A stretch of 64,000 bases of DNA from Stenotrophomonas rhizophila (GTDB lineage: Bacteria > Pseudomonadota > Gammaproteobacteria > Xanthomonadales > Xanthomonadaceae), in the NCBI RefSeq assembly GCF_007667275.1, contig NZ_VDQT01000003.1, positions 124,001 to 188,000 on the forward strand. The letters run 5' to 3'. Positions 24,533 to 32,701 of the stretch are shown one piece after another. Made by a program: the position numbers and the translations under genes. Numbering within the stretch: position 1 is the first letter of the stretch; every line of letters begins with the position of its first letter. Below the pieces are notes generated by a model. The model ran no database searches and was not told where the DNA came from. It worked only from the letters and a program-made list of their open reading frames with translations.

Positions 24533-27112
24533 TCATCCCGATGCGGCGGCGTCGCCTGCCTTCCGCGGCGCCATGGAGATCAGCCGCGTAGCATCCAGCA
24601 GCGCCGCTGGCAGATGCATCCCGCCCGGCGCGGCCAGGTACCGTGACCGCCACTGCGGCGCGAACTTCGACTTGAAGCGTCGCAAGCCGCTGAAGCCGTA
24701 GAAGCGCTCGCCATGCCGGGCCACGACATTGGCGAACCGGTTCCAGCGCCCGGCCAGTCGATGCTGGGCCAGCCCGGACAACGGTGCCATCCCCAGCGAG
24801 AAGCGCTGGAAGCCGTGTTCGCGTCCCCACAGGAACAGCTCGATGAACAGGAAATCCATGGTGCCCTTGGGGGCATCATCGACGTGGCGCATCAGATCCA
24901 CCGACAGTTCCTGCCCGGCCGGGGCCTGCCACAGGTTGGCGAATGCCACGATACGACCGTCGGCCTCCACCAGCGCCATCGGAAAGCGGGCCAGGTAGGC
25001 CGGATCGAAACTGCCCAGCGAGAAGCCCTTCTCGTCGCCGGCCTTGTCGTCCAGCCACTGCTGCGACACCACGGCCAGCGCCGGGATCAATGCAGGCACC
25101 GCCTCCCGCGCGACCACCCGGAAACTCAACCCGCCGCGCTTGCCGCGGTTCCAGGCCTGGCGCAGGTCGGCGCGCTCGCGGCCCTCCAGCCCGAAATCGT
25201 GCAGCGGCACCATCGCTTCCTCGCCCAGTTTCACCAGGGTCAGGCCAAGGTCGAGGTAGGTCTGCCAGTACGCTTCCCCCACCTGGTAGAACACCGGTCG
25301 CAGGCCCAGCCGGTCGGCTTCCTCGCGGAACCGCCAGATCAGTGCGCGGGCCACCTCCGGTGGGCCCACCGGATCGCCCATCGCGATCAGTGACCCGCCG
25401 TAGCGCTGCATCATCACGAAGCCGTGCCCGGCCGCGTCGTGCAGTACCGCCTTGTCGGCGGTGAGCACCAGGCAGGCCTGGGTGTCGTGCGCCTGCTGCA
25501 GGATCGGCGCCAGCGCGTCCAGGGTGCCGGCATCGGCCGCCGGCAGGGGCGTGCGCGTGCTGTGCAGCAGGCGCGCCAGGCCGAAGATGGCCAGCGCGAT
25601 CGCCACCACCAGCAACGCCCGCAGCGCACGCGGCGCATTGCCCTGGGTGGCGAACTGCCACCACAGCTCGTTCTGGTATTCGACATGGCTGTAGACGAAG
25701 AACAGCAGCCAGATCACCGCCACCAGCACCAGCCCCAGGTTGCGGATCCACGGCCAGGACCAGGCTTCGTCCAACAGTGCCCCTTGGCGGTAGAACTCGC
25801 GGCGCGAGGCCCACAGCGCCATGGCCACCAGCACCGAGGCCAATGCGATCAGCACCTGGCCGCCGCGCAGCCAGATCGGCAGCGGGGCGATCACGCAGAT
25901 CGCCAGGGCCAGCACCCAGGCGGCATGGCTGCGCCGCTGCAGGCCCTGGCCGATCAACAGCAGAACCACGCCGGCCAGGCTGCCGAGCAGGTGCGAGGTT
26001 TCCAGGATCGGCAACGAGGTATGCAGCAGGTGCCGGCGCGGCGTCGGCAGGGTGCCGTCGATCACCAGCGCGGCGCCCACGCTGAACACCGCCAGCGCGA
26101 TGATCTGCGGCAGCCAGGGACGCAACGCGCTCCAACCGGCACGGGTGGCGCCGGCGCCTGCCCGCAGCGGGCGTCGCAGTGCCGGCGCCACCGCCAGCAG
26201 CGTGGCCAGCAGCAGCGGCAGCACGTAGTAGGTGACCCGGTATACCAGTGCCGCGGCCAGCACCGCCGCAGGCGCCACCTGCGGCAGCAGCTTGAGCAGG
26301 CTCCACTCGAACACGCCCAGCCCGGCCGGTACGCTGGACACCAGCCCGGCCAGCACGGCGACCAGATACAGACCGACGAAGCCGGGCAGGCCGGTCGGCG
26401 TATCCATCGGCAACAGCACATAGAACGCGGCGCTGGCCAGCACCAGTTCGAGCACGCTGAGCGCGGTCACGCCCAGCATCGTGCGCCGGTCCGGCAGCCA
26501 CAGCGCGTGCCCGCGGACGTGGAAGGTGCGGCCCGAGCGGCCCACCAGCAGCACGGTGCCGGCATAGGCCAGAAGGCCCACGGCGCCGATCGCGCGCACC
26601 GCCTGCGCCGACACCGGCAACGCCAGGGCAGCCGCGCCGGGTTCGAGCAGGAACGCCAGCGACAGCAGCAGCCACGCGCCGAACACGAAACCCAGCGTGC
26701 TCATCAGCACCACCTGGCCGATCTCGGCCAGGCCAAGGCCGGCGCTGCCGTAGCCACGCAGGCGCACCGCGCCACCGGTCAGGGCGGCAAATCCCAGGGT
26801 CTGGCCCAGCGTGTGCGCCAGGAACGCGGTGATGCCCACCCGTGCCGGATGCAGGCGCCGTCCGCTGCGGCGCAGGCCGATCGCATCGAAGCCGATCAGG
26901 CAGGCGTAGCTGGCCAGCCCGAGCAGCACGGTGAGCGCGATCTGGCCCGCGCCCAGGTTGCGGAACGCAGTGCGGATGGCACCGTAACCGTGGTCGTCGA
27001 ATTCGTTGGCCAGGCCGTGCAGGGCCAGCGCCAGTATTCCCAGGCTGAACACCACGGTCGCTGCGCGGCGCCAGCCATGGTGGGAAGAGGGGGCAGTGAC
27101 GGGTTCGGTCAT
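24533..27112 (-). CDS. mprF: Bifunctional lysylphosphatidylglycerol flippase/synthetase MprF
   Basis: An 859-residue protein. The N-terminal two thirds contain about a dozen or more transmembrane helices including the flippase core (GGAVRLRGYG, PAGLGVFEWS). The C-terminal cytosolic DUF2156 domain (about residues 540-859) transfers lysine from Lys-tRNA to phosphatidylglycerol and contains G-T-M-D-F-L-F-I-E and FSLGMAPLSGL. It lowers the negative surface charge and gives resistance to cationic peptides. The start at 27112 follows homologue length; 27142 is an alternative. It is convergent with the nuclease-like gene and near acvB, its likely antagonist. Confidence 0.92.
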   Translation of the reverse strand: MTEPVTAPSSHHGWRRAATVVFSLGILALALHGLANEFDDHGYGAIRTAFRNLGAGQIALTVLLGLASYACLIGFDAIGLRRSGRRLHPARVGITAFLAHTLGQTLGFAALTGGAVRLRGYGSAGLGLAEIGQVVLMSTLGFVFGAWLLLSLAFLLEPGAAALALPVSAQAVRAIGAVGLLAYAGTVLLVGRSGRTFHVRGHALWLPDRRTMLGVTALSVLELVLASAAFYVLLPMDTPTGLPGFVGLYLVAVLAGLVSSVPAGLGVFEWSLLKLLPQVAPAAVLAAALVYRVTYYVLPLLLATLLAVAPALRRPLRAGAGATRAGWSALRPWLPQIIALAVFSVGAALVIDGTLPTPRRHLLHTSLPILETSHLLGSLAGVVLLLIGQGLQRRSHAAWVLALAICVIAPLPIWLRGGQVLIALASVLVAMALWASRREFYRQGALLDEAWSWPWIRNLGLVLVAVIWLLFFVYSHVEYQNELWWQFATQGNAPRALRALLVVAIALAIFGLARLLHSTRTPLPAADAGTLDALAPILQQAHDTQACLVLTADKAVLHDAAGHGFVMMQRYGGSLIAMGDPVGPPEVARALIWRFREEADRLGLRPVFYQVGEAYWQTYLDLGLTLVKLGEEAMVPLHDFGLEGRERADLRQAWNRGKRGGLSFRVVAREAVPALIPALAVVSQQWLDDKAGDEKGFSLGSFDPAYLARFPMALVEADGRIVAFANLWQAPAGQELSVDLMRHVDDAPKGTMDFLFIELFLWGREHGFQRFSLGMAPLSGLAQHRLAGRWNRFANVVARHGERFYGFSGLRRFKSKFAPQWRSRYLAAPGGMHLPAALLDATRLISMAPRKAGDAAASG

Positions 27113-27198
27113 CGGGACAGCGGGCTCCGGGCACGCCATCGTGCCTGCCGCCGAATCGTGCGCTTCCGCGCTGCCGTTGCCAAGCCGGGCATGGCGTT

Positions 27199-27220
27199 GA
27201 CACGCGTGGCGTGTCACTAC
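27199..27220. repeat. SMAG repeat upstream of mprF
   Basis: A hairpin of gacacgc-gtg-gcgtgtc followed by actac, the reverse of GTAG. The same stem occurs at 62.4 and 63.3 kb. Confidence 0.8.
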
Positions 27221-27289
27221 GGTCCCTGGTCGAGCGGTTTTGGGTCGCATCGGTGACAATGGGCCCACCATCACAGAGGAGACCTCACC

Positions 27290-27637
27290 ATGTTCGAACG
27301 CTATGACGTTGGTCCGCGCATGTCCGAGATGACCGTGCACAACAAGGTCGCCTACCTGTCCGGGCAGATCCCCGAAGACACCAGCGAAGACATCACCGGG
27401 CAGACCCGGCAGGTGCTGGCAGAGATCGACAGGCTGCTGGCACTGGTGGCCAGCGACAAGCAGCACGTGCTGCGCGCCGAGGTCTACCTGGCCGACATCG
27501 GCGACTTCGCCGGCATGAACGCAGCCTGGGACGAATGGGTGGTGGCGGGCATGACCCCGGCCCGCGCAACCGTGGAAGCCAAGCTGGCCGACCCCGCATG
27601 GAAGGTCGAGATCGTCATCACCGCAGCGTTGCCGTAA
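27290..27637 (+). CDS. RidA family protein (reactive imine deaminase type)
   Basis: A 115-residue YjgF/RidA protein with the family landmarks YLSGQIPED at the start of the fold, VYLADIGDF, and ARATVEAKL with the Arg-x-T/A-x-x-x-x/Glu pattern at the trimer interface. RidA proteins hydrolyse reactive enamine/imine intermediates from PLP enzymes. AGAGGAGA precedes the ATG at good spacing. It lies divergent from mprF and is followed by a SMAG repeat. Confidence 0.9.
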   Translation: MFERYDVGPRMSEMTVHNKVAYLSGQIPEDTSEDITGQTRQVLAEIDRLLALVASDKQHVLRAEVYLADIGDFAGMNAAWDEWVVAGMTPARATVEAKLADPAWKVEIVITAALP

Positions 27638-27653
27638 ACGCCGACGCCACCGC

Positions 27654-27676
27654 GTAGAGCCACGCCCTGCGTGGCT
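27654..27676. repeat. SMAG repeat between ridA-type and rsxB-type genes
   Basis: GTAG followed by the hairpin agccacgc-cct-gcgtggct. It sits between the convergent stops of the RidA and ferredoxin genes and probably helps end transcription. Confidence 0.8.
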
Positions 27677-27683
27677 GTACAGC

Positions 27684-28103
27684 TCAGGGCGCCCGAACCA
27701 GGTCGATGCAATCCACCGGGCACGGTGGAATGCACAGTTCGCAGCCGGTGCACAGATCGGCAATGACGGTGTGCATGTACTTGGCGCCGCCCACGATGGC
27801 ATCCACGGGACAGGCCTGGATGCACTTGGTGCAGCCGATGCAGTCGGCCTCGATCACGAACGCCACCTGCGCCGGCTTGTGCTCGCCACGGCTGCGGTCG
27901 AACGGCGTCGCAGGCACGCCCAGCACGTTCGCCAACGCCCGCGCGCCGGCATCGCCGCCGGGCGGGCACCGCTCCACGCCCGCCTCGCCACGCGCCATCG
28001 CCTCGGCATACGGCCGGCATCCGTCGTAGCCGCATTGCCCGCACTGGGTCTGCGGCAGCAGCCGGTCGAGGCGTTCAACCAGGGAAAGTGGCGTGTCGTT
28101 CAT
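27684..28103 (-). CDS. rsxB: RnfB/RsxB-type iron-sulfur electron-transfer protein
   Basis: A 139-residue protein starting with the RnfB-type [4Fe-4S] motif ([11 protein letters not shown], then CPPGG) and followed by a 2x[4Fe-4S] ferredoxin module ([14 protein letters not shown] and [14 protein letters not shown]). It lacks the N-terminal membrane helix of E. coli RsxB, as is usual for Xanthomonadaceae. No other rnf/rsx gene is adjacent, so it may feed electrons to a different acceptor. The start at 28103 is chosen because the motif begins soon after it. Confidence 0.88.
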   Translation of the reverse strand: MNDTPLSLVERLDRLLPQTQCGQCGYDGCRPYAEAMARGEAGVERCPPGGDAGARALANVLGVPATPFDRSRGEHKPAQVAFVIEADCIGCTKCIQACPVDAIVGGAKYMHTVIADLCTGCELCIPPCPVDCIDLVRAP

Positions 28104-28128
28104 GCGTGGCGTCGGCTGCGCGGTGGTT

Positions 28129-28719
28129 TCATTTCTGGGGTTTGCCCCGATACCAGCGCTCCTGGGCGAGGGCGAGCATCGAGCGGTCCTCGCGGCTGTC
28201 GCCGTAGGCATGGACGCGCACGTAGCGCGACAGGTCGTAGCGTGCGTGGATGCGTGCCGCCTTGTGCGGGGCGCAGTCGCCGTCGGCGTAGCGCCCGGTC
28301 AGGCGCCCATCGCGGCTTTCCAGCCGGTTGCAGATCAGCTCCAGCCCCAACGCGTCGCACCACGGGCGCAGGTACAGGTCCAGCGAGCCGGAGACCACCA
28401 CCACCGTATGCCGCTGCTGCAGGTGCCAGCGTATCTGTTCCAGCATCTGCGGGCGGACTACCTCCGGCAGGACCTCGCGGGAAAAGCCGGCCGCCTGCGC
28501 GGCGATATCATCCGCATGGCGGTCGCGGAAGGTCAGCCGGGTCACCCGCGCCCGGATGCGCGCGGCGGAGATCAGCTTCAGGCGATAGGCCAGCAACCAC
28601 GGGCCGACCTTCCACCACGCCTGCGCCAGCTGCTCGGGCGTGGCCACCCGGCGCAGGAAGCGCCCATACGTATCGCAGGTGGTGATGGTGTGGTCGAAGT
28701 CGATCAGGGCCAGTTCCAT
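28129..28719 (-). CDS. HAD-superfamily IB hydrolase (SerB-like phosphatase)
   Basis: A 196-residue HAD protein. Motif I is DFDHTIT with the nucleophilic Asp, motif II is VVVVSGSLD with Ser, and motif III/IV is around HKAARIHAR and [12 protein letters not shown]. The class IB cap helices lie between motifs I and II. Relatives dephosphorylate phosphoserine-like or lipid phosphates. ATG at 28719 with GGGAGG upstream is preferred to a GTG at 28725. It lies directly upstream of rsxB. Confidence 0.87.
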   Translation of the reverse strand: MELALIDFDHTITTCDTYGRFLRRVATPEQLAQAWWKVGPWLLAYRLKLISAARIRARVTRLTFRDRHADDIAAQAAGFSREVLPEVVRPQMLEQIRWHLQQRHTVVVVSGSLDLYLRPWCDALGLELICNRLESRDGRLTGRYADGDCAPHKAARIHARYDLSRYVRVHAYGDSREDRSMLALAQERWYRGKPQK

Positions 28720-28743
28720 CGACACCCTCCCGGCAGGCCGATA

Positions 28744-30822
28744 TCAACGAACCGGCATGCCCGGCTGCGCGCTGCTGTCGGCGTCCAGCAGCGCCAGCGC
28801 GCCGCCGTCGAAACCGGCCGACAGGATCATGCCCTCGCTCAGGCCGAAGCGCATCTTGCGCGGCGCCAGGTTGGCGATGAACACCACGTTGCGGCCCACC
28901 AGCGTGTCCGGCTCGCCATAGCTGGCACGGATACCGGAGAAGATCTGGCGCGTGCCCAGGTCGCCGGCATCCAGCTCGAAGCGCAGCAGCTTGTCCGAGC
29001 CCTCGACGAATTCGCAGGCCAGTACCTTGCCGATGCGCAGGTCCAGCTTGGCGAAATCATCGATGCCGATATACGTCGGGCCTTCCGTGGTCGCAGCGGG
29101 GGCGGCGGCCGGCGCGGCAGCAGGCGCCGCCGGCTTGATGGGCTTGGCCGGGGTCGCGGGTGCGGGGGCGGCGAGGGTGTCCTTGGAAGCGTCGGTCATG
29201 GCGTCAATCATTTTCGGGTCGATACGGGTGAACAGCGGGCTGTACACGGCGATGGTGTGGGCCAGCAGCGGCGAGGCGATGTCGGTCCAGCGCTGCACCG
29301 GCGCGGCCAGGAATGCTTCGGCCTGCGCGGCGGTGGCCGGCAGCACCGGCTTGAGCGCGGTGACCAGCACCCGGAACAGGTTCAGGCCCTGGGTACACAC
29401 CGACTGCAGCTGCGCGTCGGCGCCTTCCTGCTTGGCGATCACCCACGGCTTCTGCTCGTCGATGTAGCGGTTGGCTTCGTCGGCCAGCGCCATGGTCAGG
29501 CGCAGTGCGGCGGCCGGATCATTGCGCTCGTACGCCTCGCGCACCGGCGCCAGCGCCGCCACGAAGCGGTCGTACTGCGCCGCATCCGGCAGCGCATCGG
29601 CCAGGCGGCCGTCGAAGCGCTTGCTGATGAAGCCTGCACAGCGACTGGCAAGGTTGACGAACTTGCCGACCAGGTCGGCGTTGACGCGGGCGATGAAGTC
29701 GCCCAGGTTCAGGTCCAGGTCGTCGACGCCGCCGGAGGACTTGGCCGCGAAGTAATAGCGCAGCGCTTCCGGTTCCAGCCCGGCGTCCAGGTAGGTGCGG
29801 GCCATGACGAAAGTGCCGCGCGACTTCGACATCTTGGCGCCGTCGACGGTCAGGTAGCCGTTGACGTGCAGGCGGGTCGGCGCGCGGTGGCCGGTGCCGT
29901 GCAGCACCGCCGGCCAGAACAGGCCGTGGAAGTTGACGATGTCCTTGCCGATGAAGTGGTGCAGCTCGGTGCTGGTACCGGCGCGCAGGTGCGCGTCGAA
30001 ATCCTCACCGTTCTTCGCGCACAGCGCCTGGAAGCTGGAGAGGTAGCCGATCGGCGCATCCAGCCACACATAGAAGTACTTGCCCGGGTGGCCGGGAATC
30101 TGGAAGCCGAAGTAGGGCGCATCGCGGGAAATATCCCAGGCGCGCAGGCCACCGTCGGCATTGAGCCACTCGCCGAGCTTGGCCTTCACTCCGGGCAGGG
30201 CGACATCGCCGGCCAGCCATTCGCGCAGGAAGCTTTCGAAACGGCCCACTTCGAAGAAGAAGTGTTCCGAATCGCGGATTTCCGGCGTGGCGCCGGAGAT
30301 GACCGAGCGCGGGTCCTTCAGGTCGGTGGGGGCGTAGGTGGCGCCACACACTTCGCAGTTGTCGCCGTACTGGTCCGGGGTGGCGCAGTTCGGGCAGATG
30401 CCCTTGATGTAGCGGTCGGGCAGGAACATGCCCTTGGCCGGGTCATAGAACTGGGCCACCGAGCGGCGCGTGATGTGGCCTTCCGCCTCGAGCTTGAGGT
30501 AGAACGCTTCGGTCAGGGCCTTGTTGCCGGCCGAGTTGGTCGAATCGTAATGGTCGAACGCAACCCCGAAGGCGGCGAAGTCGCGCTCGTGGCTGGCCTG
30601 GATGTTGGCGATGAACGTTTCCGGGGTCACGCCGGCTTTTTCCGCCGCCAGCATGATCGGGGTGCCGTGGGTGTCATCGGCGCACACGAACCAGGTCCTG
30701 CCACCGCTCATTCGCCGCGCGCGCACCCAGATGTCAGCCTGGATGTAGCCGACCAGATGGCCCAGGTGCAGCGGGCCGTTGGCGTAGGGCAGGGCGGTGG
30801 TGACGAGAGCGGTGCGGGTCAT
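28744..30822 (-). CDS. metG: Methionyl-tRNA synthetase
   Basis: A 692-residue class I aminoacyl-tRNA synthetase. The HIGH-type motif is in PLHLGHLVG, the KMSKS motif is in DGAKMSKSRGT, and the zinc knuckle has CPNC and CEVC. The C-terminal part carries a Trbp111-like tRNA-binding domain (KLDLRIGKVLACEFV) after an Ala/Pro-rich linker. It charges initiator and elongator tRNA-Met. The start at 30822 (MTRTALVTTALPY) fits family alignments better than the upstream ATG at 30831. Confidence 0.97.
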   Translation of the reverse strand: MTRTALVTTALPYANGPLHLGHLVGYIQADIWVRARRMSGGRTWFVCADDTHGTPIMLAAEKAGVTPETFIANIQASHERDFAAFGVAFDHYDSTNSAGNKALTEAFYLKLEAEGHITRRSVAQFYDPAKGMFLPDRYIKGICPNCATPDQYGDNCEVCGATYAPTDLKDPRSVISGATPEIRDSEHFFFEVGRFESFLREWLAGDVALPGVKAKLGEWLNADGGLRAWDISRDAPYFGFQIPGHPGKYFYVWLDAPIGYLSSFQALCAKNGEDFDAHLRAGTSTELHHFIGKDIVNFHGLFWPAVLHGTGHRAPTRLHVNGYLTVDGAKMSKSRGTFVMARTYLDAGLEPEALRYYFAAKSSGGVDDLDLNLGDFIARVNADLVGKFVNLASRCAGFISKRFDGRLADALPDAAQYDRFVAALAPVREAYERNDPAAALRLTMALADEANRYIDEQKPWVIAKQEGADAQLQSVCTQGLNLFRVLVTALKPVLPATAAQAEAFLAAPVQRWTDIASPLLAHTIAVYSPLFTRIDPKMIDAMTDASKDTLAAPAPATPAKPIKPAAPAAAPAAAPAATTEGPTYIGIDDFAKLDLRIGKVLACEFVEGSDKLLRFELDAGDLGTRQIFSGIRASYGEPDTLVGRNVVFIANLAPRKMRFGLSEGMILSAGFDGGALALLDADSSAQPGMPVR

Positions 30823-30881
30823 GAGCTGCACGGGTGCGGGGGGAACGCGGGATTATCGCATGCTCCCCCCACGCTTCGCGC

Positions 30882-31331
30882 TTACTCGCGGACCCAGGTC
30901 TGGGCGCGGCAGATGAACGCCACGCAGCCGGACATGTCCAGCTTCTTGCCGCCCGGCTGCAGCTCCAGCTTGGACTTGTAGGTCTTGCCGTTGGCCGGAT
31001 CCAGCACGGTACCGCCGGACCAGTTGGTGGTGCTGCCCTTGTCCTGCTTCAGGTTCCACAGGATGGTCATGCCTTTCACCGGCTTGCCCTTGTTGGCGCC
31101 GCTGCAGTCGTCGCAGACCGGGTTCGGGCCCTTGTCCGAATGCAGCACTTCCACCACCTTGCCGCTCAGCGTGCCATTGGTGGCCTGGGTGATCTCGACG
31201 ATCGACTTCACCTTGCCGGTCTTGTCGTCGATGGTCTTCCAGCGGCCCACCGCGCCGTCGGCGGCCGAAGCGGACAGGGCGGTCATCATCAGCGGCAGCG
31301 CCAGCAGCAGGGTCTTCAGGGTCTTGCGCAT
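30882..31331 (-). CDS. Secreted DUF2147 family protein
   Basis: A 149-residue exported protein. Residues 1-23 are a Sec signal (LLLALPLMMTALSASA). The mature part begins with the DUF2147 motif VGRWKTIDD and contains a CDDC pair and a final CVAFICRAQTW that may form disulfides. The ribosome site GGGAGGGG lies just before the ATG at 31331. Family members are small periplasmic beta proteins of unknown role. Confidence 0.85.
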   Translation of the reverse strand: MRKTLKTLLLALPLMMTALSASAADGAVGRWKTIDDKTGKVKSIVEITQATNGTLSGKVVEVLHSDKGPNPVCDDCSGANKGKPVKGMTILWNLKQDKGSTTNWSGGTVLDPANGKTYKSKLELQPGGKKLDMSGCVAFICRAQTWVRE

Positions 31332-31441
31332 GTTTCCCCTCCCAGGGATGTACGTGGATGCCGGCGCCGGGCCGGGACAGCTGGACTGTATACCCATTCG
31401 CCCGGGTACGGAACGCTGCGATGCGGCAGCCGGCAACCCAT

Positions 31442-31834
31442 TCAGCCCGCTTCGTACAGCTCCAGCGGCAGCCCGTCGGGGTCGGCGAAGAAGGTGAAGC
31501 GCTGCCCGGTGTACTCGTCGGTGCGGATCGGCTCGCAGGCCACCCCGGCCGCGGCCAGGCGCTCGATCATCGGCTCCAGCCGTGCCACCCGGAACGCCAG
31601 GTGGCGCAGTCCCTGCGCCTCGGGCCGGCTCGGACGGGGCGGCGGCGCCGGAAACGAGAACAGCTCGAGCTGTCCGCCGTCGGGCAGGGCCAGGTCCAGT
31701 TTCCAGGAGTCGCGTGCGGCGCGGTGATGTTCGGCCTTGACCGCCAGTCCCAGCACGCGGACGTAGAAATCGCGGGAGCGGTCGTAATCGGCACAGATCA
31801 CAGCAACGTGGTGGATGCCGAGCAACGGTGTCAT
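31442..31834 (-). CDS. Glyoxalase I-like metalloprotein (YaeR/SMU1112c type)
   Basis: A 130-residue vicinal-oxygen-chelate fold protein. The metal ligands are His in GIHHVAVI, Glu in GQLELF, His in LRHLAFR, and Glu in LPLELYE. The start at 31834 (MTPLLGIHH) is the family N-terminus; the same frame stays open for another 3 kb antisense to the secretion genes, which is coincidental. It is the last chromosomal gene before the type III locus. Confidence 0.88.
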   Translation of the reverse strand: MTPLLGIHHVAVICADYDRSRDFYVRVLGLAVKAEHHRAARDSWKLDLALPDGGQLELFSFPAPPPRPSRPEAQGLRHLAFRVARLEPMIERLAAAGVACEPIRTDEYTGQRFTFFADPDGLPLELYEAG

Positions 31835-32020
31835 GGGATCGATTCCTGGTGGCGCCAAGGCGCGGCTGTCTGAGCGGGACCCATACAAATACCCCAAGTT
31901 GCGCCGGCTTTCTAATTTGTTGTAGAGCGCTCCCCCCACCCCCGTCTTCACCATGCAGCCCTTGTCGAGCCAGCGCAGGCACTGCACTGCGTCGATGTAT
32001 GCATGAACGGGAGTGGTCGG

Positions 32021-32698
32021 ATGCACGTGATCGTCAACGCAGCGCAGGACCCGGCCGACCTCACCGTGGGCGGGCAGGCGGTGCGCCTGCTGCCGGGTGA
32101 CCGTCTGCTGCTTGCCGGGCTGCCGCTGCCGCGCGGCACCGGCCAGGACGCGGTCGCGGTCGCGGGCAGCGGCATGGCCCGGGCGCTCGCCCATTACGAC
32201 CACGCCTGCGATGTGCAGCGTCCGGCCGGTGAGCCGGGGCCGCTGTGCTGGGCGGTGCCTGCGGCGCTGGAGGAACCGGACGTGGCGGCGGCCTGGCTGA
32301 TCGGGCAGCTGGCGCGCGGTGCCGCGCAGGTCGAAGACAGTCCGCCGGCGCAGCTGCTGCGCCACCTGGCCCGCAGCGAAAGCTACGGCCTGATGCGCTT
32401 CCTGCTCGAGGAGGGCGGCGAAAACACCGTGGCCGCGCTGGCGCTGCGTTATGGCCTTTCCTCGGCCCAGTTCCATCGGCGCTGCCGCCAGGTGCTGGGC
32501 CGCCCGCTCAAACGCGAGCTGCGCATCCAGCGCGCCGCGCGGGCGCTGCTGGCCTACCCCGGGCGCGCGCGCTCGTTCACCTACCTGGCAGCCGATCACG
32601 GCTACGCGTCGCTGTCGCATTTCTGCACAGACGTGAAATCCCTGATCGGTTGTTCGCCTCTCTCCGTCTACCGGGCGGTCTCGACCCCCAACGAGTAA
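32021..32698 (+). CDS. invF: InvF-like AraC-family regulator of the type III secretion system
   Basis: A 225-residue protein with a C-terminal AraC-type DNA-binding domain of two helix-turn-helix units (ALALRYGLSSAQFHRRCRQV, then YLAADHGYASLSHFC). It sits directly before the secretin gene, separated by three bases, as invF does before invG in SPI-1. In Salmonella InvF activates effector and chaperone operons together with SicA. The start at 32021 has GGGAG 8 bases upstream; an ATG at 32003 in the same frame lacks a site. No HilA-like activator was seen nearby. Confidence 0.85.
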   Translation: MHVIVNAAQDPADLTVGGQAVRLLPGDRLLLAGLPLPRGTGQDAVAVAGSGMARALAHYDHACDVQRPAGEPGPLCWAVPAALEEPDVAAAWLIGQLARGAAQVEDSPPAQLLRHLARSESYGLMRFLLEEGGENTVAALALRYGLSSAQFHRRCRQVLGRPLKRELRIQRAARALLAYPGRARSFTYLAADHGYASLSHFCTDVKSLIGCSPLSVYRAVSTPNE

Positions 32699-32701
32699 TC
32701 C

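Noticed and set aside
28093..30981. A 962-codon plus-strand frame opposite metG and the HAD gene
   Set aside because: It is the mirror of metG, whose catalytic and zinc motifs are intact on the minus strand.
31835..32020. A plant-inducible (PIP) box before the type III locus
   Set aside because: No TTCGC-N15-TTCGC pattern was found in the gap. The system is of the SPI-1 class, which does not use HrpX.
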